Below, piece by piece: positions 25,531 through 34,254 of a stretch of 52,597 bases of DNA. The DNA is from Lachnospiraceae bacterium (GTDB taxonomy: Bacteria; Bacillota; Clostridia; Lachnospirales; Lachnospiraceae), in NCBI GenBank assembly GCA_017622795.1, contig JAGAQI010000059.1, positions 1 to 52,597 of the forward strand, in the 5' to 3' direction. The notes beneath the pieces are model-generated. The model had not been told where the DNA came from and made no database searches. It worked only from the letters and a program-made list of their open reading frames with translations. A program made the translations under genes and the position numbers. How positions within the stretch are numbered: the first letter of the stretch is position 1; every line of letters starts with the position of its first letter.

Positions 25531-27432
25531 ATGATAGAATTTAACAATGAAGCAACCTTTTTTGGCAGATATTTAAAGGGGAGACGTAAAAGGTTTAAAG
25601 TATCGGCAGAGCAGCTAAGCAGTGGTCTCTTTGACGAAAGTCAAATTAGTAAAATAGAGCAGGGAGAACGGTATCCGTCGAAACTGTCAAGAGATCGTTT
25701 GCTTGGAAGACTGGGTGAAAACGGTTATGACTTTGAGTGTTATTTAAAGGACGAGGAGCATGAAAAATGGGTAGAACGATGCTGTATTGTCAGTCTGTTA
25801 GAGAGAGGACGGCTTGAGGAGGCGGAGCTTCGAATAAAAGCGTTTCAGGAGAGTGTGAAAGAAGAGCATAAACTGGAGAAGCAGTTTATGCTGGTAATGC
25901 AGGCGCAACTGTTAGAACTGCAAGGTGAGCCGGAGGAAGAGGTGTGGCCTTTGGTGGAAGAGGCAGTAAGCTTAACTGTGCCACAAATAGGTCAGGTTCC
26001 GGTGTCGGAACTGGTGTTGTCGGTGCAGGAATTGAATCTGGTATTAGAGTATTATTCTCGTGCGGAACAGGAGTGTATGGAGGAATACTGTCTGGATTTA
26101 TTACATTATATGGAACGGGAGTATTTCGACCCTGCAAGTAAAGCGATGTTATGCCCTAAAATTGCACTGTACTTCGGAAAATATGTACGGAAGCATTGGA
26201 AACGGTATAATGGTGCAGAACGGTATGAAAAAGCAAAAAAGGTATTAGAAGTATGTCACTTTGGATTGGAGTGCTTACGTGATCATAAAAAGATATACTT
26301 TGCAGTAGAATTATTGGAAATACAGAACTTTTTCCTGAATGAAGTATTAAAAAATGAACACGTAATAGAGCCAGGGGAATCGGATGGATGGAAAAAAGCG
26401 CAGGAGGAAACGACACGGTTTTTAAAAATGTTAAAGAATTTATACCGTGAATTTCAGGTTCCGCTACTTACGCCAGGATATCTGCATTTTTATAAAGAAC
26501 ATGAGCTGTACTCTTATGGAGAAGTAGTGCGGTCAAGACGGAAAATGCTGGGACTATCCAGAGAAAAGCTGACAGGTCTTGTGGATATCCGTACCTTGGA
26601 ACGTCTGGAAAATAAGGGAATTGGCAGTCAAAGAGGAACTGTCCGGCTGCTGTTTGAACATATGGGCTTGTCCACCATGCTGCACCGGGCGCAGGTGGTA
26701 ACGGAGAGTCAGGATGCAATTTTACTAGAAAAGAAGCTACGGCAGGTGCTGAATCAGAAACAATATGAAGAAGCGGAGGGATTGCTTGGACAGTTAAGGG
26801 AATGGTTACCTATGGAATTCCGGATTAATATGCAGTATATCAGTTATTGGAAAACATATATTTCTTATCAGTTGGAACGGTTATCAAAGGCGGAATATGT
26901 GGAACAGGCAATTCAATGTCTGGAAATGACAATTTCACTGAAAGCAGCAATGAAGGAAATTAAAGATGTGCAACTTCGAAACGGCTGTGTAAGACGTGGA
27001 GAAAAGTATTTAACCAATACGGAAGTTACTATTTTGATGCATTTGGCAATTACTCATGGAAAGAATATTACAAATGAGTATTATGATGCGCTACGGGAGT
27101 ATTATGAATGGATGGAAACGCGTCGTACAATTTCTGAACAGCTTGGAATGTATGGTTTTGTTATGTCCGGAGTTGCCAGCTATTTGGGAGATAGGGGAGA
27201 ATTTACGGATTCTAATAAAATCAGTAAAAATCTGGTGGAAGAATCCTTATATGCACGCAGTCTGGATTATGTGGAACGGAACTTGTACAGTATGATGTGG
27301 AATAAAAAAGAACAACAGGGTTTTGATGAACAAAACCCTGAGTGGAGAAATTGTTTAGAAACATGTATAGATATAAATCTTTATACAAAAGATGAGTTTA
27401 TGACAGAATGGCTGAGAAAAAAATTAGGATAA
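25531..27432 (+). CDS. Two-HTH, RRNPP-like transcriptional regulator (cassette 2)
   Basis: A 633-residue paralog of the regulator at 18938. The N-terminal HTH has FGRYLKGRRKRFKVSAEQLS then ISKIEQGERYPSKLSRDRLL; both regulators share GERYP[NS]KL[ST]RDRLL-RLGE--YD. A middle HTH-like segment (GEVVRSRRKMLGLSREKLTG, then RTLERLENKGIGSQRG) and the shared C-terminal EIKDVQLRNG...GEKYLTN element follow. The remainder is helical, TPR-like. The 3' end overlaps the convergent peptide gene 2 by nine bases. Same size, order and convergent small gene as cassette 1 indicate duplication of a functional unit. Peptide response is inferred from resemblance to RRNPP receptors. Confidence 0.82.
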   Translation: MIEFNNEATFFGRYLKGRRKRFKVSAEQLSSGLFDESQISKIEQGERYPSKLSRDRLLGRLGENGYDFECYLKDEEHEKWVERCCIVSLLERGRLEEAELRIKAFQESVKEEHKLEKQFMLVMQAQLLELQGEPEEEVWPLVEEAVSLTVPQIGQVPVSELVLSVQELNLVLEYYSRAEQECMEEYCLDLLHYMEREYFDPASKAMLCPKIALYFGKYVRKHWKRYNGAERYEKAKKVLEVCHFGLECLRDHKKIYFAVELLEIQNFFLNEVLKNEHVIEPGESDGWKKAQEETTRFLKMLKNLYREFQVPLLTPGYLHFYKEHELYSYGEVVRSRRKMLGLSREKLTGLVDIRTLERLENKGIGSQRGTVRLLFEHMGLSTMLHRAQVVTESQDAILLEKKLRQVLNQKQYEEAEGLLGQLREWLPMEFRINMQYISYWKTYISYQLERLSKAEYVEQAIQCLEMTISLKAAMKEIKDVQLRNGCVRRGEKYLTNTEVTILMHLAITHGKNITNEYYDALREYYEWMETRRTISEQLGMYGFVMSGVASYLGDRGEFTDSNKISKNLVEESLYARSLDYVERNLYSMMWNKKEQQGFDEQNPEWRNCLETCIDINLYTKDEFMTEWLRKKLG

Positions 27433-27639
27433 AGGTTCTTCTTTCGCATCACGAGGAGGCTGATCTGATGTAGGCTGAGCAACCGGTGTTTCCTCCGGTT
27501 CATCATCAAGGGTTAATTCGGTATCGATAATAATACCGGTTCCATCCTCCGGAAGAGGGAGTGTTACAGTGGATGTGCCTGCAAGAACAAGCAGAAATGC
27601 TGTGGCTGTAGTAAGTGTTGCTTTAAAAAATTTTCTCAT
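27424..27639 (-). CDS. Small exported acidic peptide precursor (cassette 2)
   Basis: A 71-residue precursor starting at the ATG ending at 27639 (MRKFFKATLTTATAFLLVLAG), chosen because AAAGGAAG lies just upstream, in nearly the same leader as peptide gene 1. After the signal core comes STVTLPLPEDG and an acidic Glu/Asp/Pro/Thr tail with VAQPTSD. No cysteine and no lipobox. It overlaps the end of regulator 2 by nine bases on the opposite strand, so the two transcripts are partly antisense. It is probably an exported signalling or pro-signalling peptide for regulator 2. Confidence 0.74.
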   Translation of the reverse strand: MRKFFKATLTTATAFLLVLAGTSTVTLPLPEDGTGIIIDTELTLDDEPEETPVAQPTSDQPPRDAKEEPLS

Positions 27640-27674
27640 AATAGTACTTCCTTTCATTGGTGTTATTGGTTACA

Positions 27675-27714
27675 AAATAACGGTAGCACAGAAAAAAATT
27701 GTCGAACATCGTCA
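27675..27714 (-). promoter_or_regulatory. Putative promoter of peptide gene 2 with TGACGAnnnTyGACA motif
   Basis: On the minus strand TGACGATGTTCGACA (27700-27714) ends in a -35-like TCGACA. A weak -10 (TTATTT, 27675-27680) lies 19 bases further on. Poor spacing and -10 suggest activator dependence. Confidence 0.5.
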
Positions 27715-27744
27715 GAGTTGTCTTGTAAAGAAACCGTTAAGAAG

Positions 27745-29040
27745 TTATTTTCTTCGATTTGCTTGCATCGAAAGCACCACCGCCTCCGCTACGGTAGTAA
27801 ATCCCTGACTTATCAGCAAAGTGGCAAAATACGCCGGCATACCATACCTTGGGACAAACAGCATCAGACAGCCGATTTTGATGCATAAGGAAAGCACGGA
27901 GATAATAAAGGTCTGGTATACCTTTCCAAGTCCGTTTAAAATGCTTCCCAGCGTAGAAGATAGGTACATAAACGGGCATAACCAGGCAAGAATACGGATA
28001 TAGGCTCCGGCCTGCGGTTCGTGGAATACCAGGTTTCCGAGGAAATCTCCGGTAAGCAGGAAAAAGAAGGTGCAGGCAAAGCCGAGGCCACCGCTAAATC
28101 CTAAGGATAGGCGGATGACTTTATGAAGATAGTCCGTATGTTCCTCCTTATTTGCTTTGGAAACCACCGGAAGCAGCAGTACGGCCAGGGAGCCGGTGAG
28201 GGCGGTAGGAAAGAAAATAAACGGAAATGCCATACCGTTTAAGATACCGTATTGACTCAGGGCCACAGCTTTGCTCATACCGGACTGTTGCAGGGTTAAC
28301 GGCACCAGGGTAGCTTCAAAGCTGTGGAGCAGGTTGATAATCAGACGGTGAAAGGTCAGGGGTAATGCCAACAGGGAAATCTCTGTTAATCCGCTCTTAT
28401 GTATTGCTTTCGCGGTCAGCTTTTTATGTTTGCATTCGGAGAAAATTAGGGAGTAGATGCTAATCATGGCGGAGGCAATTTCACCAATCACCAATACCAG
28501 TACCGCCAGCTCACAGGAGAAATTTAAACCATGAAAGGTAAATACAATAAAGTAAGCACAGGCAATGCGGATAACCTGTTCCGTCAGCTGGGACACGGCC
28601 GGTCCGCGGGAATTGCTTTTTCCGTAATTGTATCCGTTACAGCAGGCGGTAACAGCGCCGAAAGGAAACATAAAGCTTAAAATCTGCAGAGGTCGTATGG
28701 TACGCTCTTCAAACAGAAAATGTGTGGCAAGAAAAGGGGCACCTTCGTAAAGAAGGAAAGAGAGAACGAGGGACAAGAACAGGGAAATGCACAGCCCATG
28801 AAAAAATACAGAGACGGAGGCTTTCCGTTCCGCAGTGATTTTTGAAATGGCAGTTTGAATTCCGGACGCATAAATGGTATAGCAGACGCCGGAAATGGGA
28901 AAAATCATCTGGTAGATACCAAGCAGCTCGCTGCCTAAATGCTCGGAGAGCCAGATGCGGTAAAAAAAGCCTAAGATTCGGCTTAGAAAGCCTGCGGCAG
29001 TGAGAATAATGGTGCCTTTGGCAAGGGTACTCTTTAACAT
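27745..29040 (-). CDS. MurJ/SpoVB-like polysaccharide flippase (MVF/MATE-like)
   Basis: A 431-residue integral membrane protein of the MOP (MATE/MVF) superfamily. The beginning (MLKSTLAKGTIILTAAGFLSRILGFFYRIW) is typical of SpoVB/YtgP/MurJ-like lipid-linked saccharide flippases. About 12 membrane helices are visible, fewer than the usual 14, so it is slightly short. The ATG is preceded by GGAGG. It stands alone on the minus strand, divergent from the isc operon. A role in moving cell-wall or spore-cortex precursors is likely; the exact substrate cannot be given. Confidence 0.85.
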   Translation of the reverse strand: MLKSTLAKGTIILTAAGFLSRILGFFYRIWLSEHLGSELLGIYQMIFPISGVCYTIYASGIQTAISKITAERKASVSVFFHGLCISLFLSLVLSFLLYEGAPFLATHFLFEERTIRPLQILSFMFPFGAVTACCNGYNYGKSNSRGPAVSQLTEQVIRIACAYFIVFTFHGLNFSCELAVLVLVIGEIASAMISIYSLIFSECKHKKLTAKAIHKSGLTEISLLALPLTFHRLIINLLHSFEATLVPLTLQQSGMSKAVALSQYGILNGMAFPFIFFPTALTGSLAVLLLPVVSKANKEEHTDYLHKVIRLSLGFSGGLGFACTFFFLLTGDFLGNLVFHEPQAGAYIRILAWLCPFMYLSSTLGSILNGLGKVYQTFIISVLSLCIKIGCLMLFVPRYGMPAYFATLLISQGFTTVAEAVVLSMQANRRK

Positions 29041-29152
29041 AAAACCTCCGATTTTAGGACAGAAAAACTGCAGTTATCATATGGTATGAAGAGGATTGGA
29101 AAAGTAGAAGAAAAATAATTGATAAAAAATTAACAAACTGGCATCCATAGGG

Positions 29153-29181
29153 TTGACAGAATACGGAATCTGTTGTAGAAT
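29153..29181 (+). promoter_or_regulatory. Promoter of isc operon
   Basis: TTGACA (29153-29158), 17 bases, TAGAAT (29176-29181), just upstream of two direct repeats likely to be IscR sites. Confidence 0.8.
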
Positions 29182-29192
29182 TAAATCGCAGT

Positions 29193-29239
29193 AAATTACT
29201 AGGAAATAAAAGAGTCGGAATTAAATTACTCGGATATAA
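29193..29239 (+). promoter_or_regulatory. Direct repeats, putative IscR operator
   Basis: AAATTACTAGGAAATAA (29193-29209) and AAATTACTCGGATATAA (29223-29239) match at 14 of 17 positions and start 30 bases apart. They lie downstream of the -10, where binding would block the transcript; autoregulation by the Rrf2 protein is expected for this family. Confidence 0.65.
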
Positions 29240-29258
29240 TAAAGGAGGATTGATTCTT

Positions 29259-29717
29259 TTGAAACTTACAACCAAAGGACGTTACGGTCTGCGGGCGGTG
29301 ATTGATTTGGCCATGTATGCCAAAACGGAGCCGGTATCTTTAAGCGATGTAGCAGAGCGTCAAAATATTTCCATCAGCTATTTGGAGCAGTTAATTGCCA
29401 AGCTGAAAAAAGCAGGTATTGTGCAAAGTACCAGAGGCGCCCAGGGTGGTTATTCCCTGGCAAAAGAACCGGAAGAAGTCTCCGTAGGAGAAATTCTTCG
29501 TGTCTTGGAAGGCAGTTTAAGTCCGGTAGACTGTTCCGCCGTAGACGGCGAAGGAGAAACCGAGTGTTCCGCTTCCAACTTCTGCGTCACCAAATATGTG
29601 TGGAAGCGTATTAATGATAGTATCAATGATACGGTAAATAACATGTTTCTGTCCGAGCTTTTGGAAGAGAGCGAAAAAGTAAAAAGTGATGCAATCAAGG
29701 TAGAACCGGGTTGCTAG
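29259..29717 (+). CDS. iscR: Rrf2-family Fe-S cluster regulator IscR
   Basis: Rrf2-type winged-helix repressor of the downstream Fe-S genes, 152 residues. The TTG start (MKLTTKGRYGLRAVIDLA) matches the conserved family beginning and has AAAGGAGG ten bases upstream; the slightly longer frame has no better site. The DNA-binding part includes LEQLIAKLKKAGIVQSTRGAQGGY. Three cysteines (VDCSAVDG, TECSASNFC) provide Fe-S ligands, though the first gap is longer than in E. coli IscR. Its position directly before iscS-iscU supports sensing of cluster status. Confidence 0.9.
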   Translation: MKLTTKGRYGLRAVIDLAMYAKTEPVSLSDVAERQNISISYLEQLIAKLKKAGIVQSTRGAQGGYSLAKEPEEVSVGEILRVLEGSLSPVDCSAVDGEGETECSASNFCVTKYVWKRINDSINDTVNNMFLSELLEESEKVKSDAIKVEPGC

Positions 29718-29739
29718 ACATAAAGGGAGGTATAGAGTT

Positions 29740-30933
29740 ATGAATAAGAAGATTATCTATTTAGATAATGCGGCAACAACAAAAACGAAACCGGAAGTTG
29801 TAGAGGCAATGCTTCCGTATTTTACCGAGCAGTTCGGCAATCCATCCAGCGTGTACGGGTTTGCATCCCAAAATAAAGAAGCAGTAACGGTGGCCAGAGA
29901 GCAGATTGCCAAGGCATTAAATGCGCCGACCCAGGACATTTACTTTACTGCCGGCGGTTCCGAAGCGGACAACTGGGCATTAAAGGCAGCGGCAGAGGCT
30001 TACAGGGACAAGGGTAACCACATCATTACCACAAAGATTGAGCATCATGCTATTTTACACACCTGTGAGTACTTAGAAAAGAACGGCTGTGAAGTAACTT
30101 ATCTGGATGTGGATGAAAACGGTGTAGTAAATTTAGAGCAGTTGAAGAAGGCTATCAAACCAACTACCATCCTGATTTCAGTGATGTATGCCAACAACGA
30201 AATCGGTACCTTGCAGCCAATTAAGGAAATCGGACAGATTGCCAAGGAACACGGTGTGCTGTTCCATACCGATGCCGTACAGGCATTCGGTCAGCTGCCA
30301 ATCGACGTTGCGGCAGAAAATATTGACATGTTAAGTGCCAGCGGCCATAAGTTAAACGGTCCGAAGGGTATCGGCTTCTTATATATCAAAAAGGGATTAA
30401 AGCTTCGTTCTTTAATCCATGGCGGCGGACAGGAAAGAAAGCGCCGTGCCGGTACTGAAAATGTTCCGGGTATTGTAGGCTTCGGAAAGGCGGTAGAGCT
30501 GGCAGTAGCAGGTATGGACGAAAAAATCAAAAAGGAAACAGAACTTCGTGATTATCTGATTGACCGCGTGTTGGCAGAAATTCCTTATGTGCGCTTAAAC
30601 GGACACAGAACCCTTCGTCTGCCGAACAATGCAAACTTCAGCTTCCAGTTTATTGAGGGTGAATCCTTACTGATTATGCTTGATATGAAGGGCATTTGTG
30701 CATCCAGCGGTTCCGCATGTACTTCCGGTTCCTTAGACCCGTCCCATGTACTGCTTGCCATCGGACTTCCTCACGAAATTGCCCATGGTTCCCTTCGTCT
30801 TACCTTATCCGAGGAAACCACCAAGGAAGAAATCGATTTCACCATCGACCAGTTAAAGGCAATCGTACAGAATTTAAGAAATATGTCTCCTCTTTACGAA
30901 GATTTTGTAAAGAAGATGAACAAGAATAAATAA
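29740..30933 (+). CDS. iscS: Cysteine desulfurase IscS/NifS
   Basis: PLP-dependent enzyme that removes sulfur from cysteine as a protein persulfide for Fe-S assembly and tRNA thiolation. At 397 residues it has the normal length. PLP lysine is Lys204 in SASGHKLNGPKG; the active-site cysteine is Cys327 in SSGSACTSGS; the IEHHAILHT motif is present. An AGGGAGG site precedes the ATG. It forms an operon with iscU (24 bases later) and mnmA, the latter a known user of its sulfur. Confidence 0.96.
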   Translation: MNKKIIYLDNAATTKTKPEVVEAMLPYFTEQFGNPSSVYGFASQNKEAVTVAREQIAKALNAPTQDIYFTAGGSEADNWALKAAAEAYRDKGNHIITTKIEHHAILHTCEYLEKNGCEVTYLDVDENGVVNLEQLKKAIKPTTILISVMYANNEIGTLQPIKEIGQIAKEHGVLFHTDAVQAFGQLPIDVAAENIDMLSASGHKLNGPKGIGFLYIKKGLKLRSLIHGGGQERKRRAGTENVPGIVGFGKAVELAVAGMDEKIKKETELRDYLIDRVLAEIPYVRLNGHRTLRLPNNANFSFQFIEGESLLIMLDMKGICASSGSACTSGSLDPSHVLLAIGLPHEIAHGSLRLTLSEETTKEEIDFTIDQLKAIVQNLRNMSPLYEDFVKKMNKNK

Positions 30934-30957
30934 ACCATTAGAAGGAGAAAGAACACG

Positions 30958-31401
30958 ATGTATACAGAAAAGGTAATGGATCATTTTACAAATCCAAGAA
31001 ATGTAGGCGAAATTGAAAATGCCAGCGGTGTAGGTACTGTTGGTAACGCTAAGTGCGGCGATATTATGAGAATTTATCTGGATATCGATGACAATCAGAT
31101 TATTCAGGATGTTAAGTTTAAGACCTTTGGCTGCGGTGCGGCTGTGGCAACCAGCAGTATGGCAACCGAGCTTGTTAAGGGCAAGTCTATTTATGAGGCA
31201 TTGCAGGTAACCAACAAGGCAGTTATGGAGGCCCTTGACGGTTTGCCACCGGTAAAGGTACACTGCTCCCTGCTTGCGGAAGAGGCTATTCATGCAGCTC
31301 TTTGGGACTATGCAGAAAAGCATGGCATTAAAATCGAAGGTTTGGAAAAGCCAAAGAGTGATATCCACGAGGATGAAGAGGAAGAAGCAGAAGAGTATTA
31401 G
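30958..31401 (+). CDS. iscU: Fe-S cluster scaffold IscU (NifU-like N-terminal type)
   Basis: Scaffold on which [2Fe-2S] clusters are built, 147 residues. The three ligand cysteines are visible in NAKCGDIM, FGCGAAVA and KVHCSLLAEE, and the Asp after the first Cys is kept. A short acidic tail (HEDEEEEAEEY) follows the fold. GAAGGAGA precedes the ATG. Its place between iscS and mnmA is the usual clostridial order. Confidence 0.95.
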   Translation: MYTEKVMDHFTNPRNVGEIENASGVGTVGNAKCGDIMRIYLDIDDNQIIQDVKFKTFGCGAAVATSSMATELVKGKSIYEALQVTNKAVMEALDGLPPVKVHCSLLAEEAIHAALWDYAEKHGIKIEGLEKPKSDIHEDEEEEAEEY

Positions 31402-31441
31402 TAGACTGTGAGAAGTCGACAGATAGAAAGGACAAGCTGTT

Positions 31442-32521
31442 ATGGCTAAAATTGTAGTCGGACTTTCCGGCGGTGTGGATTCTTCCGTGGCGGCATATCT
31501 TTTAAAAGAGGCCGGTCACGAGGTGATTGGCGTAACCATGCAAATCTGGCAGGAAGAGGATAATGAAACCCAGGAAGAAAACGGCGGCTGCTGCGGACTT
31601 TCTGCGGTGGAGGACGCCAGACGTGTAGCACAAATGCTGGATATCCCTTACTATGTAATGAACTTCCGCTCGGAGTTTAAGACTGCGGTTATTGATTATT
31701 TTGTAAAAGAGTATGAAGCGGGCAGAACGCCGAACCCTTGTATTGCCTGCAACCGTTATGTGAAGTGGGAATCTCTGTATCACCGGGCAAGGGAAATTGG
31801 CGCAGACGGCATTGCCACCGGGCATTATTCCAGAATTGTGGAGCTTCCGAACGGGCGCTTTGCATTGCAAAAATCCATTACGGATGCAAAGGACCAGACC
31901 TATGCCCTGTATAATTTAACACAGGAACAGTTAAAACATACCATGATGCCGGTAGGGGCTTATTCCAAGGATGAAATCCGTGCTATTGCGGAGAAAATCG
32001 GTCTTTTGGTAGCTAACAAGCCGGACAGCATGGAAATCTGCTTTGTGCCGGATGATGATTATGCCGGATTTATAGAAGACTACACTGGTAGAACGTTCCC
32101 GAAGGGTAACTTTGTAAACACTGCCGGTGAAATTCTGGGACCGCATCAGGGCATCATCCATTATACAGTGGGTCAGCGAAAGGGTCTTGGTATTGCCCTT
32201 GGCTCCCGCATGTTTGTAAAGGAAATCCGGCCGGAAACAAACGAAGTAGTATTAGCGTCCAATGAAGAGCTGTTTTCCAAGGTGCTGTATGCAGACCGGT
32301 TAAATTTTATGTCCATCGAAACTATTACAGAACCGATGGAAGTGCTTGCAAAAATCCGCTATAACCATAAAGGAGCAAAAGCAGTCATTGAATTGGTTGG
32401 CGAAGATAGAATGAAGGTTACCTTTGAGGAGCCGCAGCGGGCCATTACACCGGGACAGGCCGTCGTGCTGTACGATGGCGACATTGTAGTTGGCGGCGGA
32501 ACCATCCTTGGGGCAGAATAG
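31442..32521 (+). CDS. mnmA: tRNA-specific 2-thiouridylase MnmA
   Basis: Catalyses 2-thiolation of the wobble uridine in tRNAs for Lys, Glu and Gln. The 359-residue enzyme has the PP-loop [15 protein letters not shown] (from residue 7), catalytic cysteines in NPCIACN (about residue 99-101) and MEICFVPD (about residue 200), and the [10 protein letters not shown] segment. It takes sulfur from IscS, directly or through carriers, which fits the operon. An AAAGGA site lies before the ATG. Confidence 0.96.
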   Translation: MAKIVVGLSGGVDSSVAAYLLKEAGHEVIGVTMQIWQEEDNETQEENGGCCGLSAVEDARRVAQMLDIPYYVMNFRSEFKTAVIDYFVKEYEAGRTPNPCIACNRYVKWESLYHRAREIGADGIATGHYSRIVELPNGRFALQKSITDAKDQTYALYNLTQEQLKHTMMPVGAYSKDEIRAIAEKIGLLVANKPDSMEICFVPDDDYAGFIEDYTGRTFPKGNFVNTAGEILGPHQGIIHYTVGQRKGLGIALGSRMFVKEIRPETNEVVLASNEELFSKVLYADRLNFMSIETITEPMEVLAKIRYNHKGAKAVIELVGEDRMKVTFEEPQRAITPGQAVVLYDGDIVVGGGTILGAE

Positions 32522-32530
32522 GAGAAAATT

Positions 32531-33649
32531 ATGTATGATTATTTAGTTGTCGGTGCCGGTTTATTCGGTGCCGTATTCGCCCATGAGGCACATAAGGCAG
32601 GCAAGAAGGTGCTGGTGATTGACAAGCGCCCTCAAATTGCCGGAAATATTTATACGGAGGAAGTGGACGGCATTAATGTGCATAAGTACGGCGCCCACAT
32701 TTTCCATACCTCCAACAAAAAGGTATGGGAGTATGTGCAACAGTTTGCAGAGTTCAACCGCTACACCAATTCTCCGGTGGCACGGTACAAAGATGAGCTT
32801 TATAACCTGCCGTTTAACATGAACACCTTCAGCAAGATGTGGCCGGAAGTAAAGACTCCTGCCCAGGCAAAGGAGAAGATTGAAGCACAGAAAAAAGAGG
32901 CAGGCATCACCGAACCAAAGAATCTGGAAGAGCAGGGCATCAGCTTAGTTGGCCGTGACATTTACGAGAAGCTGGTGAAGGGCTATACGGAGAAGCAGTG
33001 GGGCAGAAGAGCCACCGAACTACCGAGCTTTATTATTAAGCGTCTGCCGGTTCGCTTTGTCTATGATAACAATTATTTTAATGATTTATATCAGGGAATT
33101 CCGGTGGGCGGCTACACAAAGCTGATTTCCAACATGCTGGAAGGCGTGGAAGTGCGCTTAAATACGGATTTCTTTGCAAGTAAAGAGGAACTGCTTGCCC
33201 AGGCAGAAAAAGTGGTTTTCACCGGTATGATTGATGAATATTTTGATTACTGCTTCGGGGAACTGGAATACCGCAGCCTCCGCTTTGAAACAGAGGAGCT
33301 GGACGAAGAAAATTACCAGGGTAATGCAGTAGTTAACTATACCGAATATGAGGTACCGTATACCAGAATTATCGAGCATAAGCACTTTGAGTTTGGCTGC
33401 CAGAACGGCAACTATAATCCAAAGACCGTGATTACCCGTGAATATCCGGCAACCTGGAAGAAGGGTGATGAGCCTTACTACCCAATGAACGACGAAAAGA
33501 ACAACGCTCTGTTTGCCAAGTATAAAGAACTGGCAGAGAAACAGGATAAAGTGATTTTCGGTGGAAGACTTGGAATGTATAAGTACTTTGACATGCACCA
33601 GGTGATTGAAGTGGCACTGGAGTGCGTGGAGAAAGAATTAAATAATTAG
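32531..33649 (+). CDS. glf: UDP-galactopyranose mutase
   Basis: Flavoenzyme converting UDP-galactopyranose to UDP-galactofuranose. The 372 residues begin with an FAD-binding VVGAGLFGAVFAHEA and include the GYTEKQWGR segment and the late RLGMYKYFDMHQVI, all typical of Glf. AGGAG lies before the ATG, 9 bases after mnmA, so it is read with the isc genes although it belongs by function with the glycan locus starting at 35781. It implies galactofuranose in a surface polymer. Confidence 0.95.
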   Translation: MYDYLVVGAGLFGAVFAHEAHKAGKKVLVIDKRPQIAGNIYTEEVDGINVHKYGAHIFHTSNKKVWEYVQQFAEFNRYTNSPVARYKDELYNLPFNMNTFSKMWPEVKTPAQAKEKIEAQKKEAGITEPKNLEEQGISLVGRDIYEKLVKGYTEKQWGRRATELPSFIIKRLPVRFVYDNNYFNDLYQGIPVGGYTKLISNMLEGVEVRLNTDFFASKEELLAQAEKVVFTGMIDEYFDYCFGELEYRSLRFETEELDEENYQGNAVVNYTEYEVPYTRIIEHKHFEFGCQNGNYNPKTVITREYPATWKKGDEPYYPMNDEKNNALFAKYKELAEKQDKVIFGGRLGMYKYFDMHQVIEVALECVEKELNN

Positions 33650-33666
33650 TGTTTAACATAAAAAGA

Positions 33667-33713
33667 GAGTATTTCTGAAACAGTTTAAAGTATAAATTGT
33701 TTCAGAAATACTC
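33667..33713. terminator. Bidirectional terminator between glf and XRE gene
   Basis: A perfect 16-bp stem (arms GAGTATTTCTGAAACA at 33667-33682 and its complement at 33698-33713) with a 15-base loop. A T run follows on the plus strand, and an A-rich stretch before it serves the convergent XRE gene. Confidence 0.9.
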
Positions 33714-33718
33714 CTTTT

Positions 33719-34117
33719 TTATTTTCCTTCCATATCTTGTGAAGTGGCTTCTATAAATAGCTCCAGCATTCGTAAGACATAAGTTATTTGGCGGGACTCG
33801 CATTGATCTAGAAGCCGGTTTATTTCTGTACGTTCCAGAGATAAAACAGGTTCTGGGAATTCTTTTATCTTTATTTCACCACAATCCGGTTCTATACCGT
33901 ACATCATATAATCAAGACTCATCTTAAGATATTCTGCAAAAGCAAGCATGGTTTCCACAGACATACCGCATATTCCTCGTTCAATATCCGAGCAATATTT
34001 CGTTGCACGGTCTATTTTTTCAGCAAGCGCTTCTTGAGAAATACCAAGGCTTTGTCGTTGTTTTTGAATGCGTTCCCCAACGGCATAACGGTCATAAGTT
34101 TCCTTTTTTCGATTCAT
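33719..34117 (-). CDS. XRE-family transcriptional regulator
   Basis: A 132-residue DNA-binding protein with an XRE HTH (about residues 12-68: GERIQKQRQSLGISQEALAE, then YCSDIERGICGMSVETMLA) and a short C-terminal helical part. AAGGAG precedes the ATG. It is divergent from the TnpB-like gene; the shared 205-base region holds a perfect dyad next to a strong promoter, so this protein is the obvious candidate repressor of itself and of the TnpB-like gene. Such regulators are common and no ligand is predictable. Confidence 0.88.
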   Translation of the reverse strand: MNRKKETYDRYAVGERIQKQRQSLGISQEALAEKIDRATKYCSDIERGICGMSVETMLAFAEYLKMSLDYMMYGIEPDCGEIKIKEFPEPVLSLERTEINRLLDQCESRQITYVLRMLELFIEATSQDMEGK

Positions 34118-34203
34118 ACTGATTCTCCTTATTATAATCTGTGTGGTTTATAAGATAAATATTCCACGCTTTACTATAAAAAGTATCTGTGTTAGGAAAA
34201 ACA

Positions 34204-34221
34204 TTTTAAACACGTTTAAAA
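34204..34221. promoter_or_regulatory. Perfect dyad, putative XRE operator
   Basis: TTTTAAACACGTTTAAAA is an 8-2-8 perfect inverted repeat ending one base before the -35 of the TnpB-like gene. The GTTTAAA element recurs in the hairpin downstream. Confidence 0.65.
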
Positions 34222-34222
34222 C

Positions 34223-34251
34223 TTGACACCGTCCTTGAAATGTAATATGAT
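34223..34251 (+). promoter_or_regulatory. Promoter of TnpB-like gene
   Basis: TTGACA (34223-34228), exactly 17 bases, TATGAT (34246-34251): a near-consensus sigma-A promoter. Lone transposon tnpB genes seldom carry such a dedicated strong promoter, which suggests a host-regulated gene. Confidence 0.82.
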
Positions 34252-34254
34252 TAT

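Noticed and set aside
33667-33713. 16-bp perfect inverted repeat considered as a MITE or att site
   Set aside because: It sits exactly between convergent genes with T runs, as a bidirectional terminator would.
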